Source: a virus. From it: 25,793 bases of DNA. The DNA lies in the IMG/VR virus record IMGVR_UViG_3300025890_000140, positions 1 to 25,793 of that record; one strand, written 5' to 3'. The position numbers and the translations under genes are program-made. This document shows, in pieces, positions 6,087 to 14,776 of this stretch. Within the stretch, counting starts at the first letter, position 1; every line of letters starts with the position of its first letter. Below the pieces are notes generated by a model that did not search any database, had not been told where the DNA came from, and worked only from the letters and a program-made list of their open reading frames with translations.

Positions 6087-7955
6087 ATGCCGTTGCAGAA
6101 ACTTACATTTAGACCAGGTATTAACAGAGAAGGTACTGCTTATGATAACGAGGGCGGTTGGTTTGATTGTAATTTAGTTCGTTTTCGTAAAGGTAGACCA
6201 GAAAAGTTTGGCGGTTGGGAAAAATCAACAGTTAATACTTATTTAGGCACAGCAAGAGCTTTGCATCCTTGGATTTCTTTAGAAGGTACAAAATTTTTAG
6301 GATTAGGTACAACTTGGAAATATTATATAGAAGCAGGTAATGCCTTTAATGATATAACTCCTATAAGAGCTACTACATCAGCAGGTGATGTTACATTTTC
6401 CGCATCAAATGGTGATGCCACAATTACTGTAGCAGATACAGCACATGGTGCTGTTAAAAATGATTTTGTAACATTTTCAGGTGCTGCTACTCTTGGTGGC
6501 AATATTACAGCAACGGTTTTAAATCAAGAATACCAAATAGTAAATGTAGTAAATGACAATAGTTATACTATTGAAGCTAAAGATACATCTGGTGCTGCTG
6601 TAACTGCTAATGCTTCTGATTCTGGTAATGGTGGTTCATCTGTTGTTGGTACTTACCAACTTAATGTAGGATTAGATGTATATGTCCCAGGAACAGGTTG
6701 GGGATTAAACGGCTGGGGTCAAGGTGCTTTTGGTAGTACATCTGCATTAAGTGATACCAATCAGCTTAGAATTTGGACGCATGATAACTTTGGTGAAGAC
6801 TTAATGATAAACCAAAGAAACGCAGGCATATATAAATGGACTGAAAATAGTGGTTTGTCAGCAAGAGCTGTAGAGCTATCTGGTATTTCAGGTGCTAACC
6901 TAGTACCTACCAAAGGTTTACAAGTTATCACATCTGAAAAAGACAGGCACTTAATTGTTTTAGGATGTGATCCTATATCTGGTTCTGCTAGAACAGGTGC
7001 TATTGATCCTATGCTAATAGCATTTAGTGATCAAGAAAACGCACTAGATTTTGAGCCATTATCAACTAACACGGCAGGGTCTTTAAGATTATCATCTGGT
7101 TCTTCTATTATTGGTGGCGTAAAAGCAAGACAAGAAATATTAGTTTGGACTGATACAGCCCTTTACAGTATGCAATTTATTGGACCGCCTTTTACTTTTG
7201 GTATTAATTTAATTAATGAAGGTACAGGGTTAATAGGTCCTAAAGCAGCAATAACTACTCCTAGTGGTGTCTACTGGATGAGTTATAACAACTTTTATTC
7301 ATACAACGGTAGTGTGGCAACTTTACCATGTTCAGTGCATAACTATGTGTTTACAGACATAAATCTTACACAATCTTTTAAAATTAATGCGTTTACCATA
7401 AAAGATAAAAGTGAAGTAGGCTGGTTCTATTGTTCGTCTAGCTCAGATGAAATAGATAGATATGTAATGTATAACTATGTTGAAGGTATATGGTTTTATG
7501 GACAGTTATCAAGAACAGCATGGCTTGATTCTGGTATAGAAAATTATCCTAGAGCTGTAATGAACGGATATTTATACCAACAGGAAAAAGGTTTTGATGA
7601 TGATGGCTCTCCTATGACTAATGTTTACATTGAAAGTTCTGACCTTGATATAGGAGATGGCGAACAATTTAGTTTCTTAAAAAGAATAATTCCTGATTAC
7701 AAATTTATAGAAGATCAAAATAATGGGCATGTAAATATTGTTTTGAAAACAAGAAACTTCCCAGGTGATTCTTTAACAATAAATTCAACTAATGCAATAA
7801 GCTCTACTACACAACAAGCTTATGTACGCAGTAGATCAAGGCAAATAGCATTACGATTTGAATCAGATGATGATGCTACAAATGATGGTAATCTTGGCAT
7901 AGGATGGAGGTTAGGAGCTACACGTATAGACATAAAGCCAGATGGTAGAAGATGA
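6087..7955 (+). CDS. Virion structural protein (tail/stabilisation-type)
   Basis: The 622-aa protein begins LTFRPGINREGTAYDNEGGW then FDCNLVRFRKGRPEKFGGW, a start I associate with a widespread structural protein of marine and other podovirus-like phages, in the role of P22-type packaged-DNA stabilisation or tail proteins. Residues about 97-195 form a Thr/Ala/Asn-rich beta insert (ITVADTAHGAVKNDFVTF, then NDNSYTIEA) resembling small Ig/FCCH-like tail domains. The rest is rich in Gly, aromatic and beta strands with repeats of the W-x-D/S-G type, possibly a propeller-like fold. It starts 2 bases after the lysozyme gene and ends in an ATGA overlap with the next gene. The virion role is inferred from family look and location. 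Confidence 0.62.
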   Translation: MPLQKLTFRPGINREGTAYDNEGGWFDCNLVRFRKGRPEKFGGWEKSTVNTYLGTARALHPWISLEGTKFLGLGTTWKYYIEAGNAFNDITPIRATTSAGDVTFSASNGDATITVADTAHGAVKNDFVTFSGAATLGGNITATVLNQEYQIVNVVNDNSYTIEAKDTSGAAVTANASDSGNGGSSVVGTYQLNVGLDVYVPGTGWGLNGWGQGAFGSTSALSDTNQLRIWTHDNFGEDLMINQRNAGIYKWTENSGLSARAVELSGISGANLVPTKGLQVITSEKDRHLIVLGCDPISGSARTGAIDPMLIAFSDQENALDFEPLSTNTAGSLRLSSGSSIIGGVKARQEILVWTDTALYSMQFIGPPFTFGINLINEGTGLIGPKAAITTPSGVYWMSYNNFYSYNGSVATLPCSVHNYVFTDINLTQSFKINAFTIKDKSEVGWFYCSSSSDEIDRYVMYNYVEGIWFYGQLSRTAWLDSGIENYPRAVMNGYLYQQEKGFDDDGSPMTNVYIESSDLDIGDGEQFSFLKRIIPDYKFIEDQNNGHVNIVLKTRNFPGDSLTINSTNAISSTTQQAYVRSRSRQIALRFESDDDATNDGNLGIGWRLGATRIDIKPDGRR

Positions 7956-8278
7956 GCAAACTTTTACAAACTCAACTACCATTAGCAATAGGTCCTGTAG
8001 ATCCAGAGCTTTTTAATCGTTTAGTTAGAATACTTGAGATTAACCTTGGTGCAGTTGATCTTGATAATGTTAGGCAAATAAGTGATCCAGAAAAGAATAC
8101 ACTAAAGTTTAATGATGGTAGCATTATATGGAATACGACAGTTGGTGTCCTTCAAGTTTATACAGGCAACAAGTGGATTGACATAGGTGAAAGAACACTA
8201 GAACAAGGTTTTGAGATGACATCTAGTGTTGGTGAGGTTACTATTAATATAGCAGGTAGCACAATAATTACTTTATGA
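7952..8278 (+). CDS. Unknown small protein in tail module
   Basis: A 108-aa protein with no family I can name. The middle contains LKFNDGSIIWNTTVGVLQVY and TGNKWIDIGE, a pattern seen in short phage tail/fibre-associated modules where a beta strand precedes a W-x-x-I/L unit. There is no signal peptide or membrane helix. Start and stop both overlap neighbours (ATGA at each end), placing it firmly in the structural operon. It is probably a virion component or an assembly helper. Confidence 0.6.
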   Translation: MSKLLQTQLPLAIGPVDPELFNRLVRILEINLGAVDLDNVRQISDPEKNTLKFNDGSIIWNTTVGVLQVYTGNKWIDIGERTLEQGFEMTSSVGEVTINIAGSTIITL

Positions 8279-8982
8279 GCAATACAGCAGAAGACCTAAT
8301 ATACCAAACTAAAAACCTTTTACTTACCTATCCTGCTGACTGGTACATACAAAAAGATACATTTGATGCTGTAAAAGACTCTATAGCACCAATAGTTAGC
8401 TTTTACGAAGATAGTGGCGTAGAGCCTAGAAAAGACACCAAGTTAGACAAAATTATTGAAGAACCATTAAAAGATGTGTACACAGTACCATTCTTTTCTA
8501 AAAAGTTTTGCGACATACTTTTAGATGAAATGAAGAATTTAGAAGACCATTTTGGCTTTGTACCTAACCCAGAAGAAGATAATTTACGACAAATACCAGA
8601 AATAACTTTTCAAGATAATTGCCCGCAAATCTTTCAATCTTTGATGCAAACGATATATACTATAGGCAATCCTATATTTTTGAATATTTGGAATCGCCAT
8701 GTAGACAGTGGTGCAATACAAATAGCAAACTATAATTTAAGGGATAAAAAACAAGGTGCTTGGCATCATGATGCAAGTGCTGATATTAGTATGGTAGTTC
8801 CTTTGAACACTGGAAAGTACAAAGGTGGCGGAACTGAGTTTTTGAAACGTGGTACAGTCGAGCCATTACCTACAGGCCACGCTCTAATTTTTCCGAGTTT
8901 TACTCATATGCATAGAGGACTTGCAGTAGAATCAGGAGATAGATACTTATTAGTATTTTGGTTAAAATGTTTACAGGAATAA
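8275..8982 (+). CDS. 2-oxoglutarate/Fe(II)-dependent dioxygenase (prolyl-4-hydroxylase-like)
   Basis: The 235-aa protein carries the iron-binding triad in the right order: His164-x-Asp166 (GAWHHDASAD) and distal His213 (FTHMHRG), with Arg223 (SGDRYLLVFW) ten residues later to hold 2-oxoglutarate. GGGTEFLKRG (184-193) is the usual loop between them. These double-stranded beta-helix enzymes oxidise C-H bonds, often hydroxylating Pro/Lys side chains or demethylating bases. Residues 1-110 are not recognised and could bind the substrate. Its position between structural genes suggests a virion-protein substrate, such as the Pro- and Lys-containing proteins downstream, but this is inference; a nucleic-acid or host-protein target is equally possible. 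Confidence 0.9.
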   Translation: MSNTAEDLIYQTKNLLLTYPADWYIQKDTFDAVKDSIAPIVSFYEDSGVEPRKDTKLDKIIEEPLKDVYTVPFFSKKFCDILLDEMKNLEDHFGFVPNPEEDNLRQIPEITFQDNCPQIFQSLMQTIYTIGNPIFLNIWNRHVDSGAIQIANYNLRDKKQGAWHHDASADISMVVPLNTGKYKGGGTEFLKRGTVEPLPTGHALIFPSFTHMHRGLAVESGDRYLLVFWLKCLQE

Positions 8983-8988
8983 TAGAGC

Positions 8989-10272
8989 ATGAATAGAATA
9001 GACAACTCAAATAAAGGCATAGCAGGTTTAGGAAGAGGAGAAGATTCTATGCTTGCCCACGTAGCACCAGGAGAAATGGTAGTCCCACCAGTTATCTCTC
9101 CACAAACACAAGAAATAATTAAAAGAGAAATGATGTCTGCTGGACTAGATCCCAATGAATATACTGTGGGTCAAGGCATGTCTATTAACCCTATTACAGG
9201 TATGGCAGAGTTTGGCTTCCTTAAGAAGCTTGGTAAAAGTTTAAAGAAAGTAGTTAAAAAGGTAGCCCCCGTTGCTATGTTTATTCCTGGAGTTGGTACA
9301 GCACTCGGTGGAGCATTAGGTGGTCTAGGTGGACTAGCTGCAAAAATACCAGGCATAGGCGGTGCATTAGGAAAAGCTGGAACCTTTATAGGATCAAATA
9401 TTTTAAGCCCTTTAGCTGGAGCTGGTATTCCTGGTATATCTTCAATAGCTGGAGGAATTACAGGTAATAGTTTTGGTGGATTTAGCAATATTATGGCAGG
9501 ACTAAAAAACCCTTTAGCTGGTGGTATGTTTGGAAAAACTGGATCTACTTATGCAGGTGGGCCTGCTGCTGGAAAAGGATTAGCAAATAAATTTGGTTTA
9601 GGGAGTGGCACACCAGGACAGGTTGCTGCATCAGGTCAAGCTCAACAAGCCCAACAAGCATTACAGGCAATGACACCAGCACAAATAGCTGCAAACCCAC
9701 AGGCATATCAACAATTATTAGCTCAAGCTAATGCTTCATCAGGATCTCCTTTTGGAAATTTATTTGGTGGAGGCGGAGGTCTTGGCGGTTCTTTAGGAAT
9801 GGCTGCCCTTGCTGCTTTATACGGTAAAGCTGTTAAAGATGACTATTCACGTAAAGAAGGTGGACTTAAAGATATAAGGCAATCTGTAAGACCAGATCTT
9901 ATGCCAGCTCCTACATTTACAGGTTTTGACTTAGGTGTTAGAAAAAATGTTGCTATGGGTGGCTTACAAGAACTACGACCTAAATTTGCAATGGGCAGAT
10001 CAGTAATGGCTAACGAATTAGATATGCGTATGGGTGGTCCTTCTATAGGTCCAGGAACAGGTAAAAGTGATGACATACCAGCTATGTTAAGTGATGGTGA
10101 GTTTGTAATGACTTCTGCTGCTAACAATGGTTTAGGTGGATTTAAAGTAACAAAGACAGAAACAGGTATAGAATTAATACCAAATGGTGAGCCAAACAGA
10201 CAGAAAGGTGCAAAGAATATGGACAAACTTATGAAAACCTTTGAGAATTTTAACAAAATAGGACAAGCATAA
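8989..10272 (+). CDS. Gly/Ala-rich virion protein with tape-measure-type motifs
   Basis: A 427-aa protein. It carries two copies of a short phage-tail motif: G-R-G-E-D-S-M-L-A-H-V-A-P-G-E-M-V near the N-terminus (about 15-31) and KSDDIPAMLSDGEFVMT near residues 360-376. The motif type (D-x-[IV]-x-A-x-L-x-x-G-E-[FM]-V) is common in tape-measure and tail-tip associated proteins. Between them lie a Lys-rich amphipathic stretch (LKKLGKSLKKVVKKV, about 78-92), followed by Gly/Ala/Leu-rich hydrophobic segments (about 93-180) that could insert into membrane, and a Gln/Ala-rich region. It begins 6 bases after the oxygenase gene and ends in a TAATG overlap. Likely an internal or ejected virion protein; no enzyme signature is visible. 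Confidence 0.6.
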   Translation: MNRIDNSNKGIAGLGRGEDSMLAHVAPGEMVVPPVISPQTQEIIKREMMSAGLDPNEYTVGQGMSINPITGMAEFGFLKKLGKSLKKVVKKVAPVAMFIPGVGTALGGALGGLGGLAAKIPGIGGALGKAGTFIGSNILSPLAGAGIPGISSIAGGITGNSFGGFSNIMAGLKNPLAGGMFGKTGSTYAGGPAAGKGLANKFGLGSGTPGQVAASGQAQQAQQALQAMTPAQIAANPQAYQQLLAQANASSGSPFGNLFGGGGGLGGSLGMAALAALYGKAVKDDYSRKEGGLKDIRQSVRPDLMPAPTFTGFDLGVRKNVAMGGLQELRPKFAMGRSVMANELDMRMGGPSIGPGTGKSDDIPAMLSDGEFVMTSAANNGLGGFKVTKTETGIELIPNGEPNRQKGAKNMDKLMKTFENFNKIGQA

Positions 10273-12851
10273 TGCGTTTTAATAGAGGATCTATTATGGC
10301 TCCTATAGGTAGCCCTACTAAAATGACGGGCAGAGATCAAATGTCTATTGGTGGTCTTGGCGGTGGTATGGACTTTGATACAAGCCAATTCCTTACAAAA
10401 TCAGATCTACCTACGTTTGATACAAGCCAATTTCTTACTAAAAGCGATATGCCAACAGCTTTTGATCCATCACAACTAGAACAACAGATAGGTGGATTAC
10501 AAAAACAAATAGGCAACATACCTTCTTATGACGACACAAATATAAGAAATATGATAGGCAACATACCTCAGTTTGACGACTCTGCCATCAGAAGAATGAT
10601 AGAGGATAATCAAAGAAGTATAGGCAACATACCTAGCTTTGATCCTAGTAGTTTACAATCACAAATCGAAGCTAACAAAAACTTACTAAGCAACATACCT
10701 CAATTTGACGACTCTGCTCTACGACAGATGATAGAGCAAAACAAAAATAGACCTGGGTTTGATGCTAGTGGTTTACAGTCTCAGATTGGTGGTATAGAAG
10801 ATAGACTAAGTAATTTACCTCAGTTTGATCCGTCTAACCTACAAAGTGGTATTGCTGGATTAACAGACAGACTAGATAATTTAAATATACCAGAGTACAA
10901 GGCACCAGACCTATCTGGATTTGCTAGAAAAGAAGACATACCATCTTTTGATAGAAATGCTTTAAGAGATGAATTATTTAAAGACATAACAGGAAGCATA
11001 AAAGTTCCTGAAGCACCTATTTTTGATAGAGATGCACTGATAAGAGATATTAGAAGCGGTATTGATATACCCAAACCACCTTCTTTTGATAGAGATGCTT
11101 TGATTGAAGATATTAGAGGTGGAATTAACATACCTTCGTTTGACAGAGAAAAACTAATAGAGGACATTAGAGGTGGAATTAATATACCTCAAGCACCTGC
11201 TTTTGATAGACAAAAGCTTATAGAAGATATAAGAGGCGGTATTAACATACCTCAAGCACCAGACTTATCTGCTTTTGATACTAGGTTTGCAGATATGCAA
11301 AAAAGAATTGATGAGTTATCACAAAGACAAGCACCACCACAAAATGAAAATCAACTAAAACCTGAAGATTATATGGGAAGAAAAAACTTTGTAGGCAGAC
11401 CTCCTCAACCAGTTCTTCAACTAGATCCTCTGGGTAGATCCATATCTCCGGTAGCACAGAATATTGATATTACTGGCGGACTAGGTGACTTCGTACCACC
11501 TCCAGGATATAAAGAAGGGCCAACAGAAGGCGGCCCAGCAGAAAGACCTGGTGGACCTATATCAATAAGACCAGACTTACTACCACCCAAGCGTGATGAT
11601 TTCATGTCAATCGGTGGACCTGGAGGTGGAATAAATGATCCTAGAATGCAGCCTATGCCAGAGCCTATTAATGCAGATCCTGGCGATTTTATGCCAAGAA
11701 CCCCAGAAGTAGGTCTTGCACAACCAGCACCAGTTCAACCTGCTCCTACCGAGCCAGCTGCAGTGGCGCCTACGGCTGGAGCAGACCCTACACAAACACA
11801 AATGCCTATGGGTGCAATAGATCCTGTGTTATTACAACAAGCTACATCTGAGACACTAACAGACCCATTAATTAGATCTCTATACTTTGGTACACAAGAT
11901 TCACCAGGGTTCTATCAGCAACTACAACAAGCTGGTGCTAACTTAATTGGTAGTGACGTACCATTACAACAAACAGCAGGTTTATCTCCATTAGAGCTAT
12001 TAGCAAGACAAAAAGCTGTTGCTGGTCTTGGTGGTTTTGAACCATTCCTACAACAAAATAGAGATTTAGTAGATCAGGCTATAGCACAATCAAGAAGGGC
12101 TGAAGAACTACAAGATCCTTATTACACACAAGCTGAAGAAATATACAAAGATACTATGGGTGCTTATGACCCAAGCATGACTCAGCAGTTCTACAATCCT
12201 TACGAGGATGCAGTGGTACAAAAAACCATACAAGATGTAATGGAAGCTGGAGATAAGCAAGATATAGCCTCAAGAGCTCGTGAAATTAGTTCTGGTGCCT
12301 TTGGTGGTAGTAGAGCAAGACTAGGTGCTGAAGAACGTAGAGAGTCCCTAGGAGAAGGTTTAGCACAGGCATTAGGCAACATAAGATCACAAGGCTTCCA
12401 AAGTGCACAAGCAACTGGATTAGGTGAGTTTGCAAGACAACAAGCAGCTAAGAGAACCGGAGCACAAGGACTTATGGGTATAGGTGTTGGCAGAGGAAGT
12501 GCTGCATCACAACTAGGATCACAATTAGCTGGATACGGAAGCCAGATTGGTGGTATAGGTCAGACACAAGAACAAATGAGAGCAGGACAAAGAGGTGAAC
12601 TATCTGGATATGGTGGTATAGGAAGAGGTATTGCTGAGACTGGTTTAGGTAGAATATTTGAACAACAGGTTGGACAACAGTACAGACCTATGCAAACACT
12701 AGGACAAATTGGTTCTATGCTACCTGGTTATCAAGCATCTGGCACAAAGATTGATTCACAGTATGGTATGCCAACAGATCCTTCAGCAGCAGGACTAGGT
12801 GCAGCATTTAGTGCCTACGGTGCTTTAGCACCAAGACAAGGACAAACCTAA
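10272..12851 (+). CDS. Long repeat-containing virion protein (FD-x3-L repeats)
   Basis: An 859-aa protein. Residues about 34-340 are a run of degenerate repeats of 20-30 residues built on P-x-FD-x3-L-x-x-x-I, for example FDTSQFLTKSD (twice), IPQFDDSALRQMIEQ, and late copies FDRDALIEDIRGGINIP that are nearly identical. A Pro-rich linker (about 350-530) follows, then an Ala/Gln/Gly-rich helical region (about 560-850) with ISSGAFGGSRARLG and long Q-A-G-x-G segments. MSIGG-x-GGG occurs twice (about 24-32 and 444-452). The layout, elongated repeat stalk plus helical C-terminus, fits a tail fibre or internal-virion/ejection protein. Both ends overlap neighbours as TAATG. I do not recognise a named family. 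Confidence 0.6.
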   Translation: MRFNRGSIMAPIGSPTKMTGRDQMSIGGLGGGMDFDTSQFLTKSDLPTFDTSQFLTKSDMPTAFDPSQLEQQIGGLQKQIGNIPSYDDTNIRNMIGNIPQFDDSAIRRMIEDNQRSIGNIPSFDPSSLQSQIEANKNLLSNIPQFDDSALRQMIEQNKNRPGFDASGLQSQIGGIEDRLSNLPQFDPSNLQSGIAGLTDRLDNLNIPEYKAPDLSGFARKEDIPSFDRNALRDELFKDITGSIKVPEAPIFDRDALIRDIRSGIDIPKPPSFDRDALIEDIRGGINIPSFDREKLIEDIRGGINIPQAPAFDRQKLIEDIRGGINIPQAPDLSAFDTRFADMQKRIDELSQRQAPPQNENQLKPEDYMGRKNFVGRPPQPVLQLDPLGRSISPVAQNIDITGGLGDFVPPPGYKEGPTEGGPAERPGGPISIRPDLLPPKRDDFMSIGGPGGGINDPRMQPMPEPINADPGDFMPRTPEVGLAQPAPVQPAPTEPAAVAPTAGADPTQTQMPMGAIDPVLLQQATSETLTDPLIRSLYFGTQDSPGFYQQLQQAGANLIGSDVPLQQTAGLSPLELLARQKAVAGLGGFEPFLQQNRDLVDQAIAQSRRAEELQDPYYTQAEEIYKDTMGAYDPSMTQQFYNPYEDAVVQKTIQDVMEAGDKQDIASRAREISSGAFGGSRARLGAEERRESLGEGLAQALGNIRSQGFQSAQATGLGEFARQQAAKRTGAQGLMGIGVGRGSAASQLGSQLAGYGSQIGGIGQTQEQMRAGQRGELSGYGGIGRGIAETGLGRIFEQQVGQQYRPMQTLGQIGSMLPGYQASGTKIDSQYGMPTDPSAAGLGAAFSAYGALAPRQGQT
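10371..11283 (+). repeat. Coding tandem repeats, FD-x3-L-x3-I type
   Basis: This part of the 859-aa gene encodes at least ten degenerate units beginning with Phe-Asp. Early copies (10371-10450) are a near-duplicate pair, FDTSQFLTKSD-[LM]-P. Late copies (about 11080-11270) share the core LIEDIRGGINIP three times, with similar DNA, showing recent internal duplication at this end. Early and late unit types differ, so the array has probably grown by local duplication more than once. Confidence 0.8.
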
Positions 12852-14776
12852 TGAACTTTATGAATCGTAAAATGTTCCAAGCTGGTGGTGGTGCAAATGC
12901 ATTAGGACCTTATGATATTTTAGACAAAAAAACAGGACAAATAACAACCGTTAGACCTGATTTTATTAACACACCTGGATTTAATCCATATAAAATTTTG
13001 TCAGACTCTTCTTTGGAAAAAGGTCCTGCTGTAATGACTATATTACAACAATTTAAAGAAAGAGATGCACCACAGATAGGTCCTTTTCAAATGGGTGAGG
13101 ACATTGGTACGAACATAGCTGATCTTGGATTTGGTGTAGCCAGAGCCACTGAACCATATATTAGAGGAGTTTCAAGAGCTGTAGGAGAGATTACAGGTAT
13201 ACAAGGTCTTAAAAACTTTGGTGGTAAACAAAAATTTAGCCCATCAATTGGATTGGGTGGCATAGATTTATTTAAACCAACTTACGAAAGTTATGTGCCT
13301 AGTGATGAAGATAGAGCAAGAGGCATGCTTGGTTTGGTAAAAGAAAGAGATGGATCAATACTTGACCCGATTACTGGTGCTATTGATGATTTAACATCTG
13401 CACCTACAGATCGTTCTAGTTTTGATTTCCGTGATGAAGACATGAGAAGTAAAGTAAGCCAAGCTGATTATGACGCTATGCAAACAATGGCACCAAGTTT
13501 TGATCCATCTACAGATCCGATAACTCCCATGTTAGATGAGCTACAACAAGAAAGAATAGATTTAGAAAATAGATTTGTTGAAGAAGACATACAAAGACCA
13601 GCAGATGTAAATGTAGATGAGATTACAAGCTTACTAAATGACATAGAAACACCTGGTTTTAATCTAAATAAAACAGAAGCTGATAGCTTATTAGAAACAA
13701 CTAATAAGTTTGAAGGCTTATCACCAGATGAATTAAAATTTGAGTTAGATAAAACTAAGTTACCAGGCATGGATGCTTTAGATGATCAAAAAGCACAAGT
13801 TGCAAAACAAGTTAAAGTAATAAATCAACTAGAGGCAGCAGGAATTGATCCCGATAAATACTTTAATACAGCTCGTAATCCTGTATCTAAAAAACTTAAC
13901 GAACCAGGATTTTTTGGGTCTGATAGATTCTTAAACTTTATAAGAAATGTTGGAGCTGGTTTGGCAGAGTCAGGGCAAATGGGTCCAGGTCTGGTGTTAG
14001 GAGCTGCAAAGGCTGCGGAAGAAAGAGCTGCAAGAGATATAGCTGCGGATGAAAAAAAAGCTGAAATGGATAAACTTATAGCTATAGAAGAAAAGAAAGC
14101 TGAAATAGCAGCAGCGGGTGGTCCTGAAACTTCGTTAAAGAAATTGTTAAGAACTAATGCACAAGAAATGAACGCTGATTACAATGAGGTAGTTAGCGGT
14201 AGCAATACTTTAAACACTATAAAGAGAGTGCAAGAAATTGTTTTAAATGAAGATACGTCTTCAGTGAAAGCATTTATTGGAGAAATAACAGAGAAAGTAG
14301 GTGTATTTTTTGATGTAAATGGTAAGCCTAGTAAAACAGGTAAAAAGTTTGAAGATTTAGAGCCAAGAGTCAGAGCAAAAGTTTTATTAAATAATATTAA
14401 ACAAGCAAACATTCGTGAAATTCTTGGTGAGTCTGGTAAAACTATATCTAACTTAGATAGACAAATTATTGATGAATTAGTTGGTAGCCTTACATTAGGA
14501 ACTAATCCTATCGAAGTTCTTGAAACATTATCCTTAACTGAAAGAAGTGTTTTAACTAATATACAAGCAGCACAAAGCAGATTACAAACTAACTTTACTT
14601 TTGCAGCAGAAGAGGGTGATTATGGTTTAAGCTTAATTGAAAATAATGATAGTTTAATAAATTATATTGCAGCACTAAGAAAAGATCCTAGTACCTTACC
14701 TGTTGGTAAAGATTATTCAAATAAATATGCTGACGTAACTGCAAGAAGAAGAAAAATAACTCTTGCAAAAGAATAA
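12851..14776 (+). CDS. Unknown large virion-type protein
   Basis: A 641-aa protein I do not recognise. It starts with MNRKMFQAGGGANALG, a Met/Gly-rich start of the kind seen on several structural proteins of this phage type. The middle (about 190-320) is acidic and helical, and a strongly charged Ala/Glu/Lys helix lies at about 380-415 (AAEERAARDIAADEKKAEM). The C-terminal third (about 420-630) is helical with no membrane segment or enzyme motif visible. TAATG overlaps on both sides place it in the late operon between two other large proteins, a usual position for internal core/ejection proteins. The assignment is by position and composition only. Confidence 0.58.
   Translation: MNFMNRKMFQAGGGANALGPYDILDKKTGQITTVRPDFINTPGFNPYKILSDSSLEKGPAVMTILQQFKERDAPQIGPFQMGEDIGTNIADLGFGVARATEPYIRGVSRAVGEITGIQGLKNFGGKQKFSPSIGLGGIDLFKPTYESYVPSDEDRARGMLGLVKERDGSILDPITGAIDDLTSAPTDRSSFDFRDEDMRSKVSQADYDAMQTMAPSFDPSTDPITPMLDELQQERIDLENRFVEEDIQRPADVNVDEITSLLNDIETPGFNLNKTEADSLLETTNKFEGLSPDELKFELDKTKLPGMDALDDQKAQVAKQVKVINQLEAAGIDPDKYFNTARNPVSKKLNEPGFFGSDRFLNFIRNVGAGLAESGQMGPGLVLGAAKAAEERAARDIAADEKKAEMDKLIAIEEKKAEIAAAGGPETSLKKLLRTNAQEMNADYNEVVSGSNTLNTIKRVQEIVLNEDTSSVKAFIGEITEKVGVFFDVNGKPSKTGKKFEDLEPRVRAKVLLNNIKQANIREILGESGKTISNLDRQIIDELVGSLTLGTNPIEVLETLSLTERSVLTNIQAAQSRLQTNFTFAAEEGDYGLSLIENNDSLINYIAALRKDPSTLPVGKDYSNKYADVTARRRKITLAKE

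Noticed and set aside
9843-10388. 181-aa - strand frame across two virion genes
   Set aside because: Runs against two tightly coupled + strand genes and has no promoter or ribosome site.
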